Source: an uncultured Prevotella sp. (GTDB taxonomy: Bacteria; Bacteroidota; Bacteroidia; Bacteroidales; Bacteroidaceae). Taken from it: DNA of 13,061 bases. Positions 1-7,422 of the stretch are shown here, piece by piece. The stretch is taken from positions 1 to 13,061 of the forward strand of contig CAMPYJ010000056.1 in the NCBI GenBank assembly GCA_946998205.1, written 5' to 3'. The stretch's first letter is position 1. Each line of letters opens with the position of its first letter. The notes under the pieces are model-generated. The model was not told the origin of the DNA, searched no databases, and saw only the letters and a program-made list of their open reading frames with translations. The translations under genes were made by a program, and so were the position numbers.

Positions 1-13
1 AGAAGTGTCAGCC

Positions 14-856
14 CTAAATTTGTATCTTACCCAAAAGTTTAGCGGACAGTAATAGTTTAGAAAAGATGACTTGAACGCCTTCGGCTTCTTTCGGGAACGA
101 GAAATTTTCGTGCATTGACTTAAACATTGATTGTTCAAAGAGAGGGTGTGACAAAGAGATACCCCCTCCGATGATGATGGCCTCAGGGTTGTATGCGTAC
201 AGAATTACTTGCAATAACTTTCCTAAATGGAAGCCTAATTCTTGCCATTTTTCGAGTGCAGCTTGGTCTCCTTGTGCGGCTTTCAATGCTTCTTGTTGCC
301 CCGTTGTGTGCCATTTGTTGAACAACTGACTGCTGGTGTAGTCTTCGTAGATGCTATCCAAATAAGAAATACAGCCGATTTCGCCAGCACCAGTATGAAC
401 TCCACGGTACACCTCATTGTTGATAACGATGCCGGCACCGACACCTGTTCCTAAAGTGATGCCTACAAAATCTCTGAAAGGTTGTCCCGCTCCCAGCACA
501 TACTCAGCAGCAACAAAGCAATTCACGTCATTGTCCACCCTTGTTTCCAAGTTAAAGCGTTGTTCAAGGATATCCTTTAGATGCACCTCTGTCCACGAAG
601 GTATGTTTTGCACGTTGTACACAATGCCCTTCTTGTAATCTACAATGGAGGGTACTGCTATGCCTATGCGTTCAACTGATGACTGGTTGAGCCGTGTTAT
701 CATTTGTGCGATTTGCTCTAACACCTCATTTTGAGTTCCGTTGGCAAGACATGGCTCTTGCAAGGAGACTTCAATTTGCCCGTTTCTTACTCTCGCAGCT
801 CTAAGATTGGTGCCACCAAGGTCGATGGCTATACATGTTGTCTTTGTTTGATACAT
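14..856 (-). CDS. ROK-family sugar kinase (glucokinase/hexokinase type)
   Basis: A cytoplasmic ATP-dependent hexose kinase of 280 residues that probably phosphorylates the monosaccharide released by this locus. The N-terminal phosphate-binding loop IDLGGTNLR is at residues 11-19. The catalytic aspartate is D110 in the DNDVNC segment (108-113), the second ATP loop TLGTGVGAG is at 134-142, and the ROK signature HTGAGEIG is at 154-161. A C-terminal IIIGGG turn closes the fold. The zinc-binding CxCGxxGC cluster that usually follows the ROK signature is absent; only C162 remains. There is no signal peptide. It begins 29 bases after the glycosidase stop and is probably cotranscribed with it. The stop codon (TAG) is inside the window, so the gene is complete. 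Glucose, fructose, mannose or an N-acetyl sugar are all possible substrates; sequence alone does not decide. Confidence 0.9.
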   Translation of the reverse strand: MYQTKTTCIAIDLGGTNLRAARVRNGQIEVSLQEPCLANGTQNEVLEQIAQMITRLNQSSVERIGIAVPSIVDYKKGIVYNVQNIPSWTEVHLKDILEQRFNLETRVDNDVNCFVAAEYVLGAGQPFRDFVGITLGTGVGAGIVINNEVYRGVHTGAGEIGCISYLDSIYEDYTSSQLFNKWHTTGQQEALKAAQGDQAALEKWQELGFHLGKLLQVILYAYNPEAIIIGGGISLSHPLFEQSMFKSMHENFSFPKEAEGVQVIFSKLLLSAKLLGKIQI

Positions 857-885
857 GCTCGATTTTTTTTATAGCAATAAAAGTG

Positions 886-2517
886 TTAGAGGGAATGTTT
901 ACCAATCCCAACCTGTTGTTCTAATTTTTTGTCACCCCAAAGTAAGATGACTTTAAAGGGAACGTTCGTTTGAATCGTGACCTTAGGCTTCTCCTCTTTA
1001 GAGTTACGCTTTTGTACTTTGAAGGAAATAAGTCCATCCTTGCCATAGGGATACTTATCAATGCCATAAGCATCTAACAGGTTGACGTCCAAAGTAATGG
1101 TGTTCTGTTCATGATTAGCTCGAATGCCAAAGATGTATTCGATGAGCTCGGCAATGGGAGGAAGCCCCGTCCAACCCACAAAGTCCTTGCGAGCCATGAA
1201 GCCGGGATTGTTACTTTCGGGTGCATAATATTCAAAGAAAGTACCCGTCTTCTTGTATACCTCCAGCACGTTGTTATAATGATTCATGGTAATATCCCAT
1301 GCCAACTGCCGATATCCTTTGTCTACGAGCCCGGAGATAATCATGTAATTGGTGCCTGGCCATACGCCTCCAACCCAATAACGCCCATTAGCCTTGTATT
1401 TAGGATGACTATGCGAGAGGGAAGGGACGCGATGCGGACGGTTGAACTTCGTGGTATCGGTCAAGTGAGCAACCAGCTTGTTCAACCGTTCTTTGGACAA
1501 CACGTCGGTGTGTATCGCCCAATAGGCATAGATGCCTTGTGTAGTGCTAAGGCTGTTGTCTGCGTATTGGTCATAGAGAAAGCCATCTTTGTCGCTCCAC
1601 ATATTGTCGTTAATGTATTGTGAAAGGTGCTTTATGTCATCTTCGAAGGTTTCTATCTCTTGCCAGCGTTCCAAGTAGAAGCCCATTTTCAACAAAATGT
1701 TAGCCACCATGATTTGTTGCAAGCAGGCATCTAACCATATCATGTGTCCATGACTGTAGATGGTGTTGTATCCGTCTTGTACTCGTGGCATGTTATCCAT
1801 GCCCGTTCCCCAGCCACTCGACCAATAAGTACCATTGCGCCAAGTACGGTTTAGCTTTAGCCATTTGTAGTATGCCGCCAGAACGGGAAAGACCTTGTTC
1901 AGCCTATTGTCATCGCCAAACTGCGTATAATACAGCCATTCGGACCATGGCAGAATATTGGGACCCGTGCTGGTAGGGTCGTATCTGCCGAAACAATCGC
2001 TACCATCGGCACGTATCTCTCTACAAATAAAGCCGTCGGGATGTTGCTTGGCGTAAAAGTTGTCTAAGCTTTTCTGAAATGGGAAGAAGTTTTTACCATA
2101 TCGGCAGAACATTGTGATAAAGGCATTGTCCCACATAAAGATGTTTCCGTTGTAGGCTGGAGCGATATAACTGGTTACAAATCCAGAGTCATCTAACGGC
2201 TGACAGATGTTTTTAATCCCTATCTCCCATGCCTTCCAGTACATCTCTATTTCCTTATTGTGTCCTTCCCAATAGGGGGATGGCAACACTTTCTTGGCTT
2301 GTGCAAAGGTTCCGGGTTGGGTCTTCTCTACCTTAGCCGTACGGAAAGTGTTCTCAGCCACTAACGTTTCCATGACGTAGGTGTTCTTGTAAGGAAGTTT
2401 ATACAGAGGCGAGCCCGACGATATTAGGTTTTGCGCCGTCATGTTCAGTGGCGACATGATACCGAGGGAGAGAAGAAGTTGTAATGTTTTTTTTAGCATG
2501 ATTGATGATGTAAGCAT
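886..2517 (-). CDS. Secreted GH63/MGH1-like (trehalase-superfamily) glycoside hydrolase
   Basis: Predicted (alpha/alpha)6-barrel glycosidase of 543 residues, in the group containing GH63 enzymes, mannosylglycerate hydrolase-like proteins and GH37 trehalases. An N-terminal signal peptide ends near A28 (MTA/QN), so it acts in the periplasm or outside. M7 (codon 2499-2497) gives a more typical signal-peptide start (MLKK) than M1, so the true start may be six codons later. Visible motifs are the sugar-binding FMWDNAF (127-133), SSGWGTGMDNMPR (233-245), VGGVWPGTNY (382-391), FFEYY (427-431) and VGWTG (447-451). By comparison with the family, D241 is the candidate general acid and E429 the candidate base. 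A beta-rich C-terminal region from about 465 to the end is probably an accessory sandwich. It is longer than minimal mannosylglycerate hydrolases. It is followed closely by the ROK kinase, suggesting that a released hexose is phosphorylated next. Annotation pipelines may label it 'trehalase family'; trehalase activity is not shown. Confidence 0.85.
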   Translation of the reverse strand: MLTSSIMLKKTLQLLLSLGIMSPLNMTAQNLISSGSPLYKLPYKNTYVMETLVAENTFRTAKVEKTQPGTFAQAKKVLPSPYWEGHNKEIEMYWKAWEIGIKNICQPLDDSGFVTSYIAPAYNGNIFMWDNAFITMFCRYGKNFFPFQKSLDNFYAKQHPDGFICREIRADGSDCFGRYDPTSTGPNILPWSEWLYYTQFGDDNRLNKVFPVLAAYYKWLKLNRTWRNGTYWSSGWGTGMDNMPRVQDGYNTIYSHGHMIWLDACLQQIMVANILLKMGFYLERWQEIETFEDDIKHLSQYINDNMWSDKDGFLYDQYADNSLSTTQGIYAYWAIHTDVLSKERLNKLVAHLTDTTKFNRPHRVPSLSHSHPKYKANGRYWVGGVWPGTNYMIISGLVDKGYRQLAWDITMNHYNNVLEVYKKTGTFFEYYAPESNNPGFMARKDFVGWTGLPPIAELIEYIFGIRANHEQNTITLDVNLLDAYGIDKYPYGKDGLISFKVQKRNSKEEKPKVTIQTNVPFKVILLWGDKKLEQQVGIGKHSL

Positions 2518-2576
2518 TGATAAGTTGTTTTGTAAAAGAAGGTGTCAGTAGTATATGCCGCGAATTTTGTATTTAG

Positions 2577-2702
2577 GGTGGTTCTATAAATTAGCTTTGA
2601 CAGGTTGTGAGACTATTTTATATAAAAAGAGTCCACAAGATGACAAAACGTAAAAAGACTGACATATAAAAAAACTTTACGGTGGTAGTTTATAGAACCG
2701 CC
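2577..2702 (+). repeat. MITE-like inverted-terminal-repeat element, copy 1
   Basis: A 126-bp element whose ends are imperfect inverted repeats: the left end reads GGTGGTTCTATAAATTAGC and the right end, on the opposite strand, GGCGGTTCTATAAACTACC. The hexamer ATTTAG flanks it as a direct repeat at 2571-2576 and 2703-2708, as expected for a target-site duplication. It has no coding capacity. It is related to copies 2 and 3 near the right edge of the window. The orientation given is that of its TTAGCTTT end first. The family name and mobilising transposase are unknown to me. Confidence 0.7.
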
Positions 2703-2804
2703 ATTTAGTGTGACTGGTTGATGTAATGTGTTTGTAGTCAGGAGGTTTCTTGCTGAATTGTCAACTCGTTGAGATAAGGCTGCAAAGTCATGCAGATTGA
2801 ACTG

Positions 2805-2848
2805 TTAACCCCATGCTTTTGTCGCCTTAACCCCATGCTTTCGTCGCA
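2805..2848. repeat. Two tandem copies of a 22-bp unit
   Basis: Positions 2805-2826 and 2827-2848 are consecutive copies of a unit beginning TTAACCCCATGCTTT. They differ at two positions (T/C at unit position 16, C/A at the last base). The unit length is not a multiple of three, so the repeat would encode different peptides in each copy, which argues against coding. It lies in the gap upstream of the glycosidase. Confidence 0.85.
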
Positions 2849-2886
2849 TTCACTCAAGGGGGTAAGTCTGGGACTATGTTTTCCTG

Positions 2887-2911
2887 CATGCGTAAAAAGC
2901 GTTTTTGCATG
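2887..2911. other. Hairpin-forming inverted repeat CATGC...GCATG
   Basis: CATGC at 2887-2891 and GCATG at 2907-2911 are inverted, and AAAAA and TTTTT inside them extend the pairing with a two-base bulge. The same site is flanked by direct repeats of GTTTTCC (2878-2884 and 2911-2917). It could be a weak terminator for the alkaline phosphatase transcript, but no clear U-tract follows it. Confidence 0.4.
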
Positions 2912-2980
2912 TTTTCCGTTCATGGTTTGTCGTTTTTTCAAACATTACAAGTCTTTCTGTGTTGACAGGCTTCAGAGGAA

Positions 2981-2999
2981 AATTGTGCAAGCCACAATT
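2981..2999 (-). terminator. Possible weak terminator at the alkaline phosphatase stop
   Basis: AATTGTG (2981-2987) and CACAATT (2993-2999) form a perfect 7-bp inverted repeat around a five-base loop. On the minus strand it starts at the TAA stop of the alkaline phosphatase gene and is followed by a short run of T. The stem is A+T-rich, so terminator strength is doubtful. Confidence 0.4.
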
Positions 3000-4134
3000 A
3001 TAGTCGCATCAGTTTTTTAATCTTCCAGAAGATTTCCGTATTGTCCATGAATCCAGTAAATTCTTCCGCACCGGGGCCGAAAGCGTATACGGGAACCATA
3101 ACGCCAGTGTGACCGGTGCTTGCAAATTTGGCTTCAATGCGTCCAGTTGCTAAGTCACCCCCGTGTAATGTAAGCCCTCCCGTTTCATGGTCAGCAGTTA
3201 CGACAACTAACGTTTCTCCATCTTTGGCAGCCCATTTCATGACTTCACCGATGGTGCGGTCAAAGTCGTGCAATTCTTTCATGAGCATATCCAATTGGTT
3301 AAAATGTCCATAGTCGTCTAATTGTGACCCTTCAACCATCATGTAAAAGCCGTTCTTGTTTTGATTCATCAAGCTGATACCTTTCATGGTGGCGCGGGCA
3401 AGCAAGTCACCACGCTCATCAGGCAGGGGAGTATCCACCTCGTAAGGCACGCAGAACACCTTTCCGCTTTTCCATTTTTCCAATTCCTCCCACGTCCTGG
3501 CAATGTAGTAGCCTTGATTTTTCAACTCTTCGAAGATGTTGCGACCGTCTTTTCTGTTTGTGAAATACTTGGCTCCACCACCAAAAGCAAAGTCAACACC
3601 ACTGGTTGGATAGTCGGCTACGATTTCCTGTTCGTTGTCCCTGTTGATGTTATGGCAGCAGAAGTCGGCAGGCGTGGCATCCCACAAGCGGCATGTCACG
3701 GCAATTCCCGCATCTTTGTCTTTTCGTTTTGCAAGATCTATGATTGTTGTAAGTGGTTTCCCTTCTGGGTCAACCCCTACGGCATGGTATTTTGTTTTGT
3801 GTCCTGTTGCCAATGCTGTGCCACCTGCGCCCGAGTCGGTGATGAGCTTATCGGTGCAATGAGTAGCCGACAGTCCAATGTATTGTGCATTGTCGAGCCA
3901 TAAACGTCCTCGATTGCACACCCAAGCGGCATAGACATCCATCAGCGACATGCCGTCGCCTATCATTAAGATAATATTTTTTACTTTCTTACCTCTGGGA
4001 GCCTTGAGCTTTTCTACCTTGTAGGGGTGCTCCATGGTGTATGTCTGCATGTTGGTATTTTGTGCAAATCCATGATGGATACCTCCAAGAAGTAAATATA
4101 ATATGATTGACAGCTGTATCTTCATTTTTTTCAA
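2998..4134 (-). CDS. Secreted alkaline phosphatase (PhoA superfamily)
   Basis: A metal-dependent phosphomonoesterase of 378 residues that releases inorganic phosphate, here probably from a sugar or glycerol phosphate. The signal peptide ends near A24 (GFA/QN), placing it in the periplasm or outside. The active-site set is complete: D60 in ILMIGDGMS, the nucleophile S101 in TDSGAGGTALATG, D152 and T154 in DATPADF, E268, D273 and H277 in MVEGSQLDDYGH, D315 and H316 in TADHETGG, and H342 in STGHTG. These correspond to the two-zinc/one-magnesium site of the family. It is shorter than E. coli PhoA, as is common for Bacteroidota enzymes. It starts 55 bases after the lipoprotein gene, across a hairpin, so it may be cotranscribed with reduced or conditional readthrough. 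The natural substrate is not given by the sequence. Confidence 0.93.
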   Translation of the reverse strand: MKKMKIQLSIILYLLLGGIHHGFAQNTNMQTYTMEHPYKVEKLKAPRGKKVKNIILMIGDGMSLMDVYAAWVCNRGRLWLDNAQYIGLSATHCTDKLITDSGAGGTALATGHKTKYHAVGVDPEGKPLTTIIDLAKRKDKDAGIAVTCRLWDATPADFCCHNINRDNEQEIVADYPTSGVDFAFGGGAKYFTNRKDGRNIFEELKNQGYYIARTWEELEKWKSGKVFCVPYEVDTPLPDERGDLLARATMKGISLMNQNKNGFYMMVEGSQLDDYGHFNQLDMLMKELHDFDRTIGEVMKWAAKDGETLVVVTADHETGGLTLHGGDLATGRIEAKFASTGHTGVMVPVYAFGPGAEEFTGFMDNTEIFWKIKKLMRL

Positions 4135-4141
4135 ATAGGAA

Positions 4142-4182
4142 AGGACAACTTGACCGTAGACTTGTAGCAGTCAGGTTGTCCT
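4142..4182 (-). promoter_or_regulatory. 13-bp stem-loop between lipoprotein and phosphatase genes
   Basis: AGGACAACTTGAC (4142-4154) pairs with GTCAGGTTGTCCT (4170-4182), 12 of 13 positions, around a 15-base loop. In the transcribed (minus) direction it lies between the lipoprotein stop codon and the phosphatase ATG, ending about 7 bases before that ATG. Only a broken T-run follows it, so it may be a leaky terminator, an RNA-processing site, or a structure covering the ribosome entry region. Confidence 0.55.
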
Positions 4183-4189
4183 GAGGTTT

Positions 4190-4981
4190 TTACTCTACAC
4201 TTGCTTCTATGGAAATCTTGTATGCGGTCAGCTTCCCAATGTTCTCAGGAACGGTTTCTCTTAAGACCCAAGATGCAGGGGCAAGGACGAAAATAGCATA
4301 ATCCATATTTTTGCAGACAATTGACAGATTATATCCCACTATGTCTTTTGCCAATCCATTTAACTCGTCAACAATATTGCTCTTTACCGTTCCTATTATA
4401 ATATTCTTTTCTTTTGAGGCAAAACGGTTGAGAATAGGAGCAGCCGTCCGGATCTGTTTAGAAGTATTGAAACGTATAGTTGAAAATGGTACCAATATGT
4501 CAAGAGGTTTTTCAACATTCGTTTTTGTCATGACGGGAATATACTTCAGGTTGCATTCACTTGAAATATGGATGCTTTTTTCTTCATTAATCTTATGGTT
4601 GAAAAGAATTGTACTCCCCTCTATGTTCACTCCTGCATATCTTTGGAAAGCAAAGCTACTAAAGCGGTTGGTGTTTACGGCGAGTATTGTCGTACCTACT
4701 TGAGCATTATAGACTTGCGGGTAGTTTATGACATCTGAACGGTCAACGACAGCGATGGATATCTTCTTGTCGTTGGAGTTTATATAGTTTGACACTTCGC
4801 CATAACTTTCTATGGGTTTATCTTTAAGTTCAGAAATGAAATAAAAATCAACAGTTTTGTTCTTGTCCCATCCCTTCTTTTCTTCTATGGACTGATTGTT
4901 GGGTATTACTCCCCATTCTTCTTTTATGCATGAGGATAAAAGTAGACAACCGAAAGTAATTGCGATATATTGAATTTTCAT
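4190..4981 (-). CDS. Surface lipoprotein, possible catalytically dead EEP-fold protein
   Basis: I do not recognise this 263-residue protein by name. It has a clear lipoprotein signal with lipobox LSSC (C18), and IKEE directly after the cysteine resembles the charged export signal of Bacteroidota surface lipoproteins. By eye its layout follows the EEP (endonuclease/exonuclease/phosphatase) fold of the preceding gene: VDFYFIS (44-50) against VKVITFN, IAVVD (76-80) against the Glu strand, PFSTIR (165-170) then KQIRTAAPIL against ISTHLDH...QAKVI, NIIIGTVKS (193-201) against TILTGDMNQ, NMDYAIFV (225-232) against KIDFIF, and LTAYKISI (251-258) against SDHCPVLSI. Most catalytic positions would be replaced (Asn to Ser, His to Arg, GDxN to GTVK), so if homologous it is probably a binding protein. 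It begins 9 bases after the EEP gene in the susCD string. The gene call is firm; the fold is inference. Confidence 0.75.
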   Translation of the reverse strand: MKIQYIAITFGCLLLSSCIKEEWGVIPNNQSIEEKKGWDKNKTVDFYFISELKDKPIESYGEVSNYINSNDKKISIAVVDRSDVINYPQVYNAQVGTTILAVNTNRFSSFAFQRYAGVNIEGSTILFNHKINEEKSIHISSECNLKYIPVMTKTNVEKPLDILVPFSTIRFNTSKQIRTAAPILNRFASKEKNIIIGTVKSNIVDELNGLAKDIVGYNLSIVCKNMDYAIFVLAPASWVLRETVPENIGKLTAYKISIEASVE

Positions 4982-4990
4982 AAGATATGA

Positions 4991-5794
4991 TTATTTAAGT
5001 TGTAAAATTGACAATACAGGGCAGTGGTCTGATAATTCTTTTTGGTTTAGAAATCTCTCAAGAACTTTGCATGATTGTAAGTTCCATTGTCCTTTCGATC
5101 CAAAGATAAAATCTATTTTGGACATTCCCATATATGTACCATTGTCGTTATCCATTCTTTCGTAACGAGTGAGATATTGATTGATGACTGAAGAACCAAC
5201 TCCCTGATTCATATCGCCAGTTAGGATGGTTGGGAGGGTAGAACTTGTTATTTCGTCAGACGTGATTACTTTTGCTTGTTCCAATTGTCCGCCAATATGG
5301 TCAAGGTGCGTCGAAATGATGCGGATTGTTTTACCCGATGGTAACAATACGTCTGCAGCGATAACGCTGCGTTGGTCGGCAGAACCTTTAGGGCGAGGTA
5401 GCTGTTTGCTTATGACGTTCATGATGGGATAACGGCTGAGAATGGCGTTGCCATACAATTCGTTCATACAATACTTGTAATTTGCTTCAGGATATTCACC
5501 TTGTTTGTTAGAAAGATTATAAGAATAACCGAACGTTCCAAACATATGAAGATTTAATGCGAGTTCTTGAACAACATCCCTGAATTTGCCATTCTTTTGT
5601 TGTCGGGAACTGCGGTTTTCCACTTCGTTTAAACAGATGAAGTCGGCTTGTTCTCCCTTTAGTAAATCAGCGTAAGGTTTTGTATCAAAATCAGGTTCAA
5701 ATGACCTGACGTTGAATGTGATTACCTTCACTGTCTCTTGCGCGTAAATAGGAATGACGCACAATAATAATATTCCTAATAGTATCTTTTTCAT
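4991..5794 (-). CDS. Secreted EEP-family phosphodiesterase/phosphatase
   Basis: Endonuclease/exonuclease/phosphatase superfamily enzyme of 267 residues; members cleave phosphodiesters or phosphomonoesters in nucleic acids, inositol phosphates, sphingomyelin or glycans using Mg2+. A signal peptide is cut near A18 (IYA/QE), so it acts outside the cytoplasm. All hallmark residues are present: N28 in TFNVR, E57 in CLNEVE, R121 in ILSRYP, H163 and D165 in STHLDH, D194 and N196 in LTGDMNQ, D228 in KIDFIFG, and D256-H257 in LSDHCPV. It lies 11 bases after susD and 9 bases before the lipoprotein gene, so it belongs to the susCD operon. That location favours a phosphate-bearing glycoconjugate over DNA as the substrate, but this is inferred. 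With the alkaline phosphatase it gives the locus two phosphate-acting enzymes. Confidence 0.9.
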   Translation of the reverse strand: MKKILLGILLLCVIPIYAQETVKVITFNVRSFEPDFDTKPYADLLKGEQADFICLNEVENRSSRQQKNGKFRDVVQELALNLHMFGTFGYSYNLSNKQGEYPEANYKYCMNELYGNAILSRYPIMNVISKQLPRPKGSADQRSVIAADVLLPSGKTIRIISTHLDHIGGQLEQAKVITSDEITSSTLPTILTGDMNQGVGSSVINQYLTRYERMDNDNGTYMGMSKIDFIFGSKGQWNLQSCKVLERFLNQKELSDHCPVLSILQLK

Positions 5795-5805
5795 GTCAGT
5801 ATGTG

Positions 5806-7401
5806 TTAATAACCTTTATTTTGCTTTAAATTTCCTCCATTGCTTTTCTTTACTTCCGAATCTGGAATAGGGAAGACTTGGTTCTTGACGGGGTCGAAGT
5901 TTCTGGCAGGCCATATTTCGCATTCTTGAATACTTGTAATTTTCATTCCATCAGTAGAAGAGATGATGCCATGTAAAGGCTTGGCGTATGCTGTTTTCGC
6001 ATCTCCCCATCTTACAAGGTCGAGATGGCGACTTGGCTGGAATTCAAAAGCGAGTTCACATCTTCTTTCATTTTTCAATTGGGCTTTTGTTGCATGCGAG
6101 TTAAGAGGTAGTCCTGCTCGTTGACGTATTTGGTTTATTAACCCAATGGCCTCGGAATTTCCTTCTCCTTTAGTCCAAATAAGTGCCTCTGCTTTCATCA
6201 GAATAATATCTGCATAGCGTATAAGTGTCACGCCCAGAGTGTTGCTGGCGTTGTTGCCACTTGGATTAAGTGTCTTTCCAATACAGTCAGCCGATTCAAA
6301 AGGTGCCATAAATTTTTTGAAGAGCATACCAGAGGTGCTTGATATCTCACGTGGATTAACGCCTAACTGTATGTCATGACCTATAAATTGAATGTGTTGT
6401 CCAGGGTATAATATTGTAGCATCTCTCCGCTGGTCGTTCTTTTCGTAAGCTTTATACAATTCTAAGGTTGGCTGAAAGTACCCCCATGTGTTGAAATATC
6501 CCCAACCTCCATTTTGGAAAGACATTCCATGGAATTTAGGTCCTTCTTTGGCATTGCCCAACAATGAGAATATGTATTCTTGGCAAAAATTGTTTTCTGG
6601 TCGAAATAGCTGAGCATAGTTAGGATATAAACCCCGTTTGTCTTTTCCGCTCATGTTAATGACTTTGTCACACAGTGCGATTACTTTATCATAATACTTA
6701 GAATTGAATTGTGCCGCATATAGTGCCGCACGTGCAGCAAAGGCCCATGCCGCAGCTTTGTGTGGGCGACCGTATTCTGATTCTGGCAGTTCGGAGAAAT
6801 AGGGTAGAAGGTTTGCAGCCTGCTCCATATCTTGAATTATCATGTCGTAGTTTGCCAATACAGAAGAAGGACGAGGTTGGTCTAATTCTGCCGTTGGCGT
6901 TTTTTCTGTAACAATAGGAATTCCACCATTAGGGCCATTGTCTCCATAGAAGGGAGCCAACCACAAATATGCAAAAGCACGGTAGAAAAGGGCTTGTCCA
7001 ATCGCATTGTCTTTTTTCGTCTTGGATATATTCATCTCAGGAACATTACGCAAGACATCGTTTGCCTTTGCTATTAATTGATACATATAAGGCCAGTTGT
7101 CTTTAGCGTCGCGTCCATTAGATGCGGACATTTGAAAGTTTTTTATTTGTGCGGCTTCTGCTTGGGGACGTCCTGTCACTATATTATCGCTGCAATTTTC
7201 AAACCACATAAATCCACGTCCAGTGACTCCTTCTTTGTATGTAAATTCGTGGAACGCATTAAGAGCTTTATCTACATCTGATTCTGTTTTCCAAAAGTTG
7301 ACAGAACCCTGCAGTCCATATGGTTCGAATTCTAAAAAGTCATTGCAACTACTTGCAAGTATAGTAAGTAATATTGCAGATGTGATGTTTCTTATATTCA
7401 T
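5806..7401 (-). CDS. susD: SusD/RagB-family outer-membrane glycan-binding lipoprotein
   Basis: Surface lipoprotein of 531 residues that forms the lid over the partner SusC-type transporter and binds its substrate. The lipobox ASSC puts the lipidated cysteine at C19, followed by NDFLEFEP, typical of the family. The helical, TPR-like core is seen in YRAFAYLWLAPFYGDNGPNGGIP-type sequence and in the alanine-rich AAAWAFAARAALYAAQF helix. The C-terminal family blocks RYADIILMKAEALIW, INQIRQRAGLP, ERRCELAFEF and RHLDLVRWGD are all present, and it ends with the usual VFPIPDSEV...LKQNKGY pattern. Length is normal. It starts 21 bases after susC and is followed 11 bases later by the EEP gene. The ligand cannot be read from the sequence. 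The symbol is used in the family sense; it is not the starch protein itself. Confidence 0.95.
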   Translation of the reverse strand: MNIRNITSAILLTILASSCNDFLEFEPYGLQGSVNFWKTESDVDKALNAFHEFTYKEGVTGRGFMWFENCSDNIVTGRPQAEAAQIKNFQMSASNGRDAKDNWPYMYQLIAKANDVLRNVPEMNISKTKKDNAIGQALFYRAFAYLWLAPFYGDNGPNGGIPIVTEKTPTAELDQPRPSSVLANYDMIIQDMEQAANLLPYFSELPESEYGRPHKAAAWAFAARAALYAAQFNSKYYDKVIALCDKVINMSGKDKRGLYPNYAQLFRPENNFCQEYIFSLLGNAKEGPKFHGMSFQNGGWGYFNTWGYFQPTLELYKAYEKNDQRRDATILYPGQHIQFIGHDIQLGVNPREISSTSGMLFKKFMAPFESADCIGKTLNPSGNNASNTLGVTLIRYADIILMKAEALIWTKGEGNSEAIGLINQIRQRAGLPLNSHATKAQLKNERRCELAFEFQPSRHLDLVRWGDAKTAYAKPLHGIISSTDGMKITSIQECEIWPARNFDPVKNQVFPIPDSEVKKSNGGNLKQNKGY

Positions 7402-7422
7402 TTTATAGATGATTTTGTAAGG

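Larger units (their letters stand above)
2518..2997. other. 480-base intergenic region with repeats, no convincing gene
   Basis: This gap separates alkaline phosphatase from the glycosidase-kinase pair, so the latter probably has its own promoter. In plus-strand order it holds a 126-bp inverted-terminal-repeat element (2577-2702), a 19-bp motif shared with the leader upstream of susC (2767-2785), two tandem copies of a 22-bp unit (2805-2848), a hairpin-forming stretch (2887-2911) and a stem-loop at the phosphatase stop (2981-2999). A 67-codon open frame on the minus strand (2738-2941) runs through the tandem repeat and has no recognisable domain; I regard it as non-coding. Confidence 0.7.

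Noticed and set aside
1111..1623. 170-codon plus-strand open frame inside the glycosidase gene
   Set aside because: Antisense shadow of a well-supported glycosidase; no domain can be seen in it.
886..2517. Naming the glycosidase a trehalase
   Set aside because: It belongs to the same superfamily, but the trehalase-specific signatures are not seen and the locus content points elsewhere.
2738..2941. 67-codon minus-strand open frame in the gap between phosphatase and glycosidase
   Set aside because: It runs through the 22-bp tandem repeat in shifting frames, has no domain or signal peptide and lies in repeat-rich DNA; more likely chance or a repeated intergenic sequence.
3361..3903. 180-codon plus-strand open frame inside the alkaline phosphatase gene
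   Set aside because: Antisense shadow of a gene with a complete catalytic motif set.
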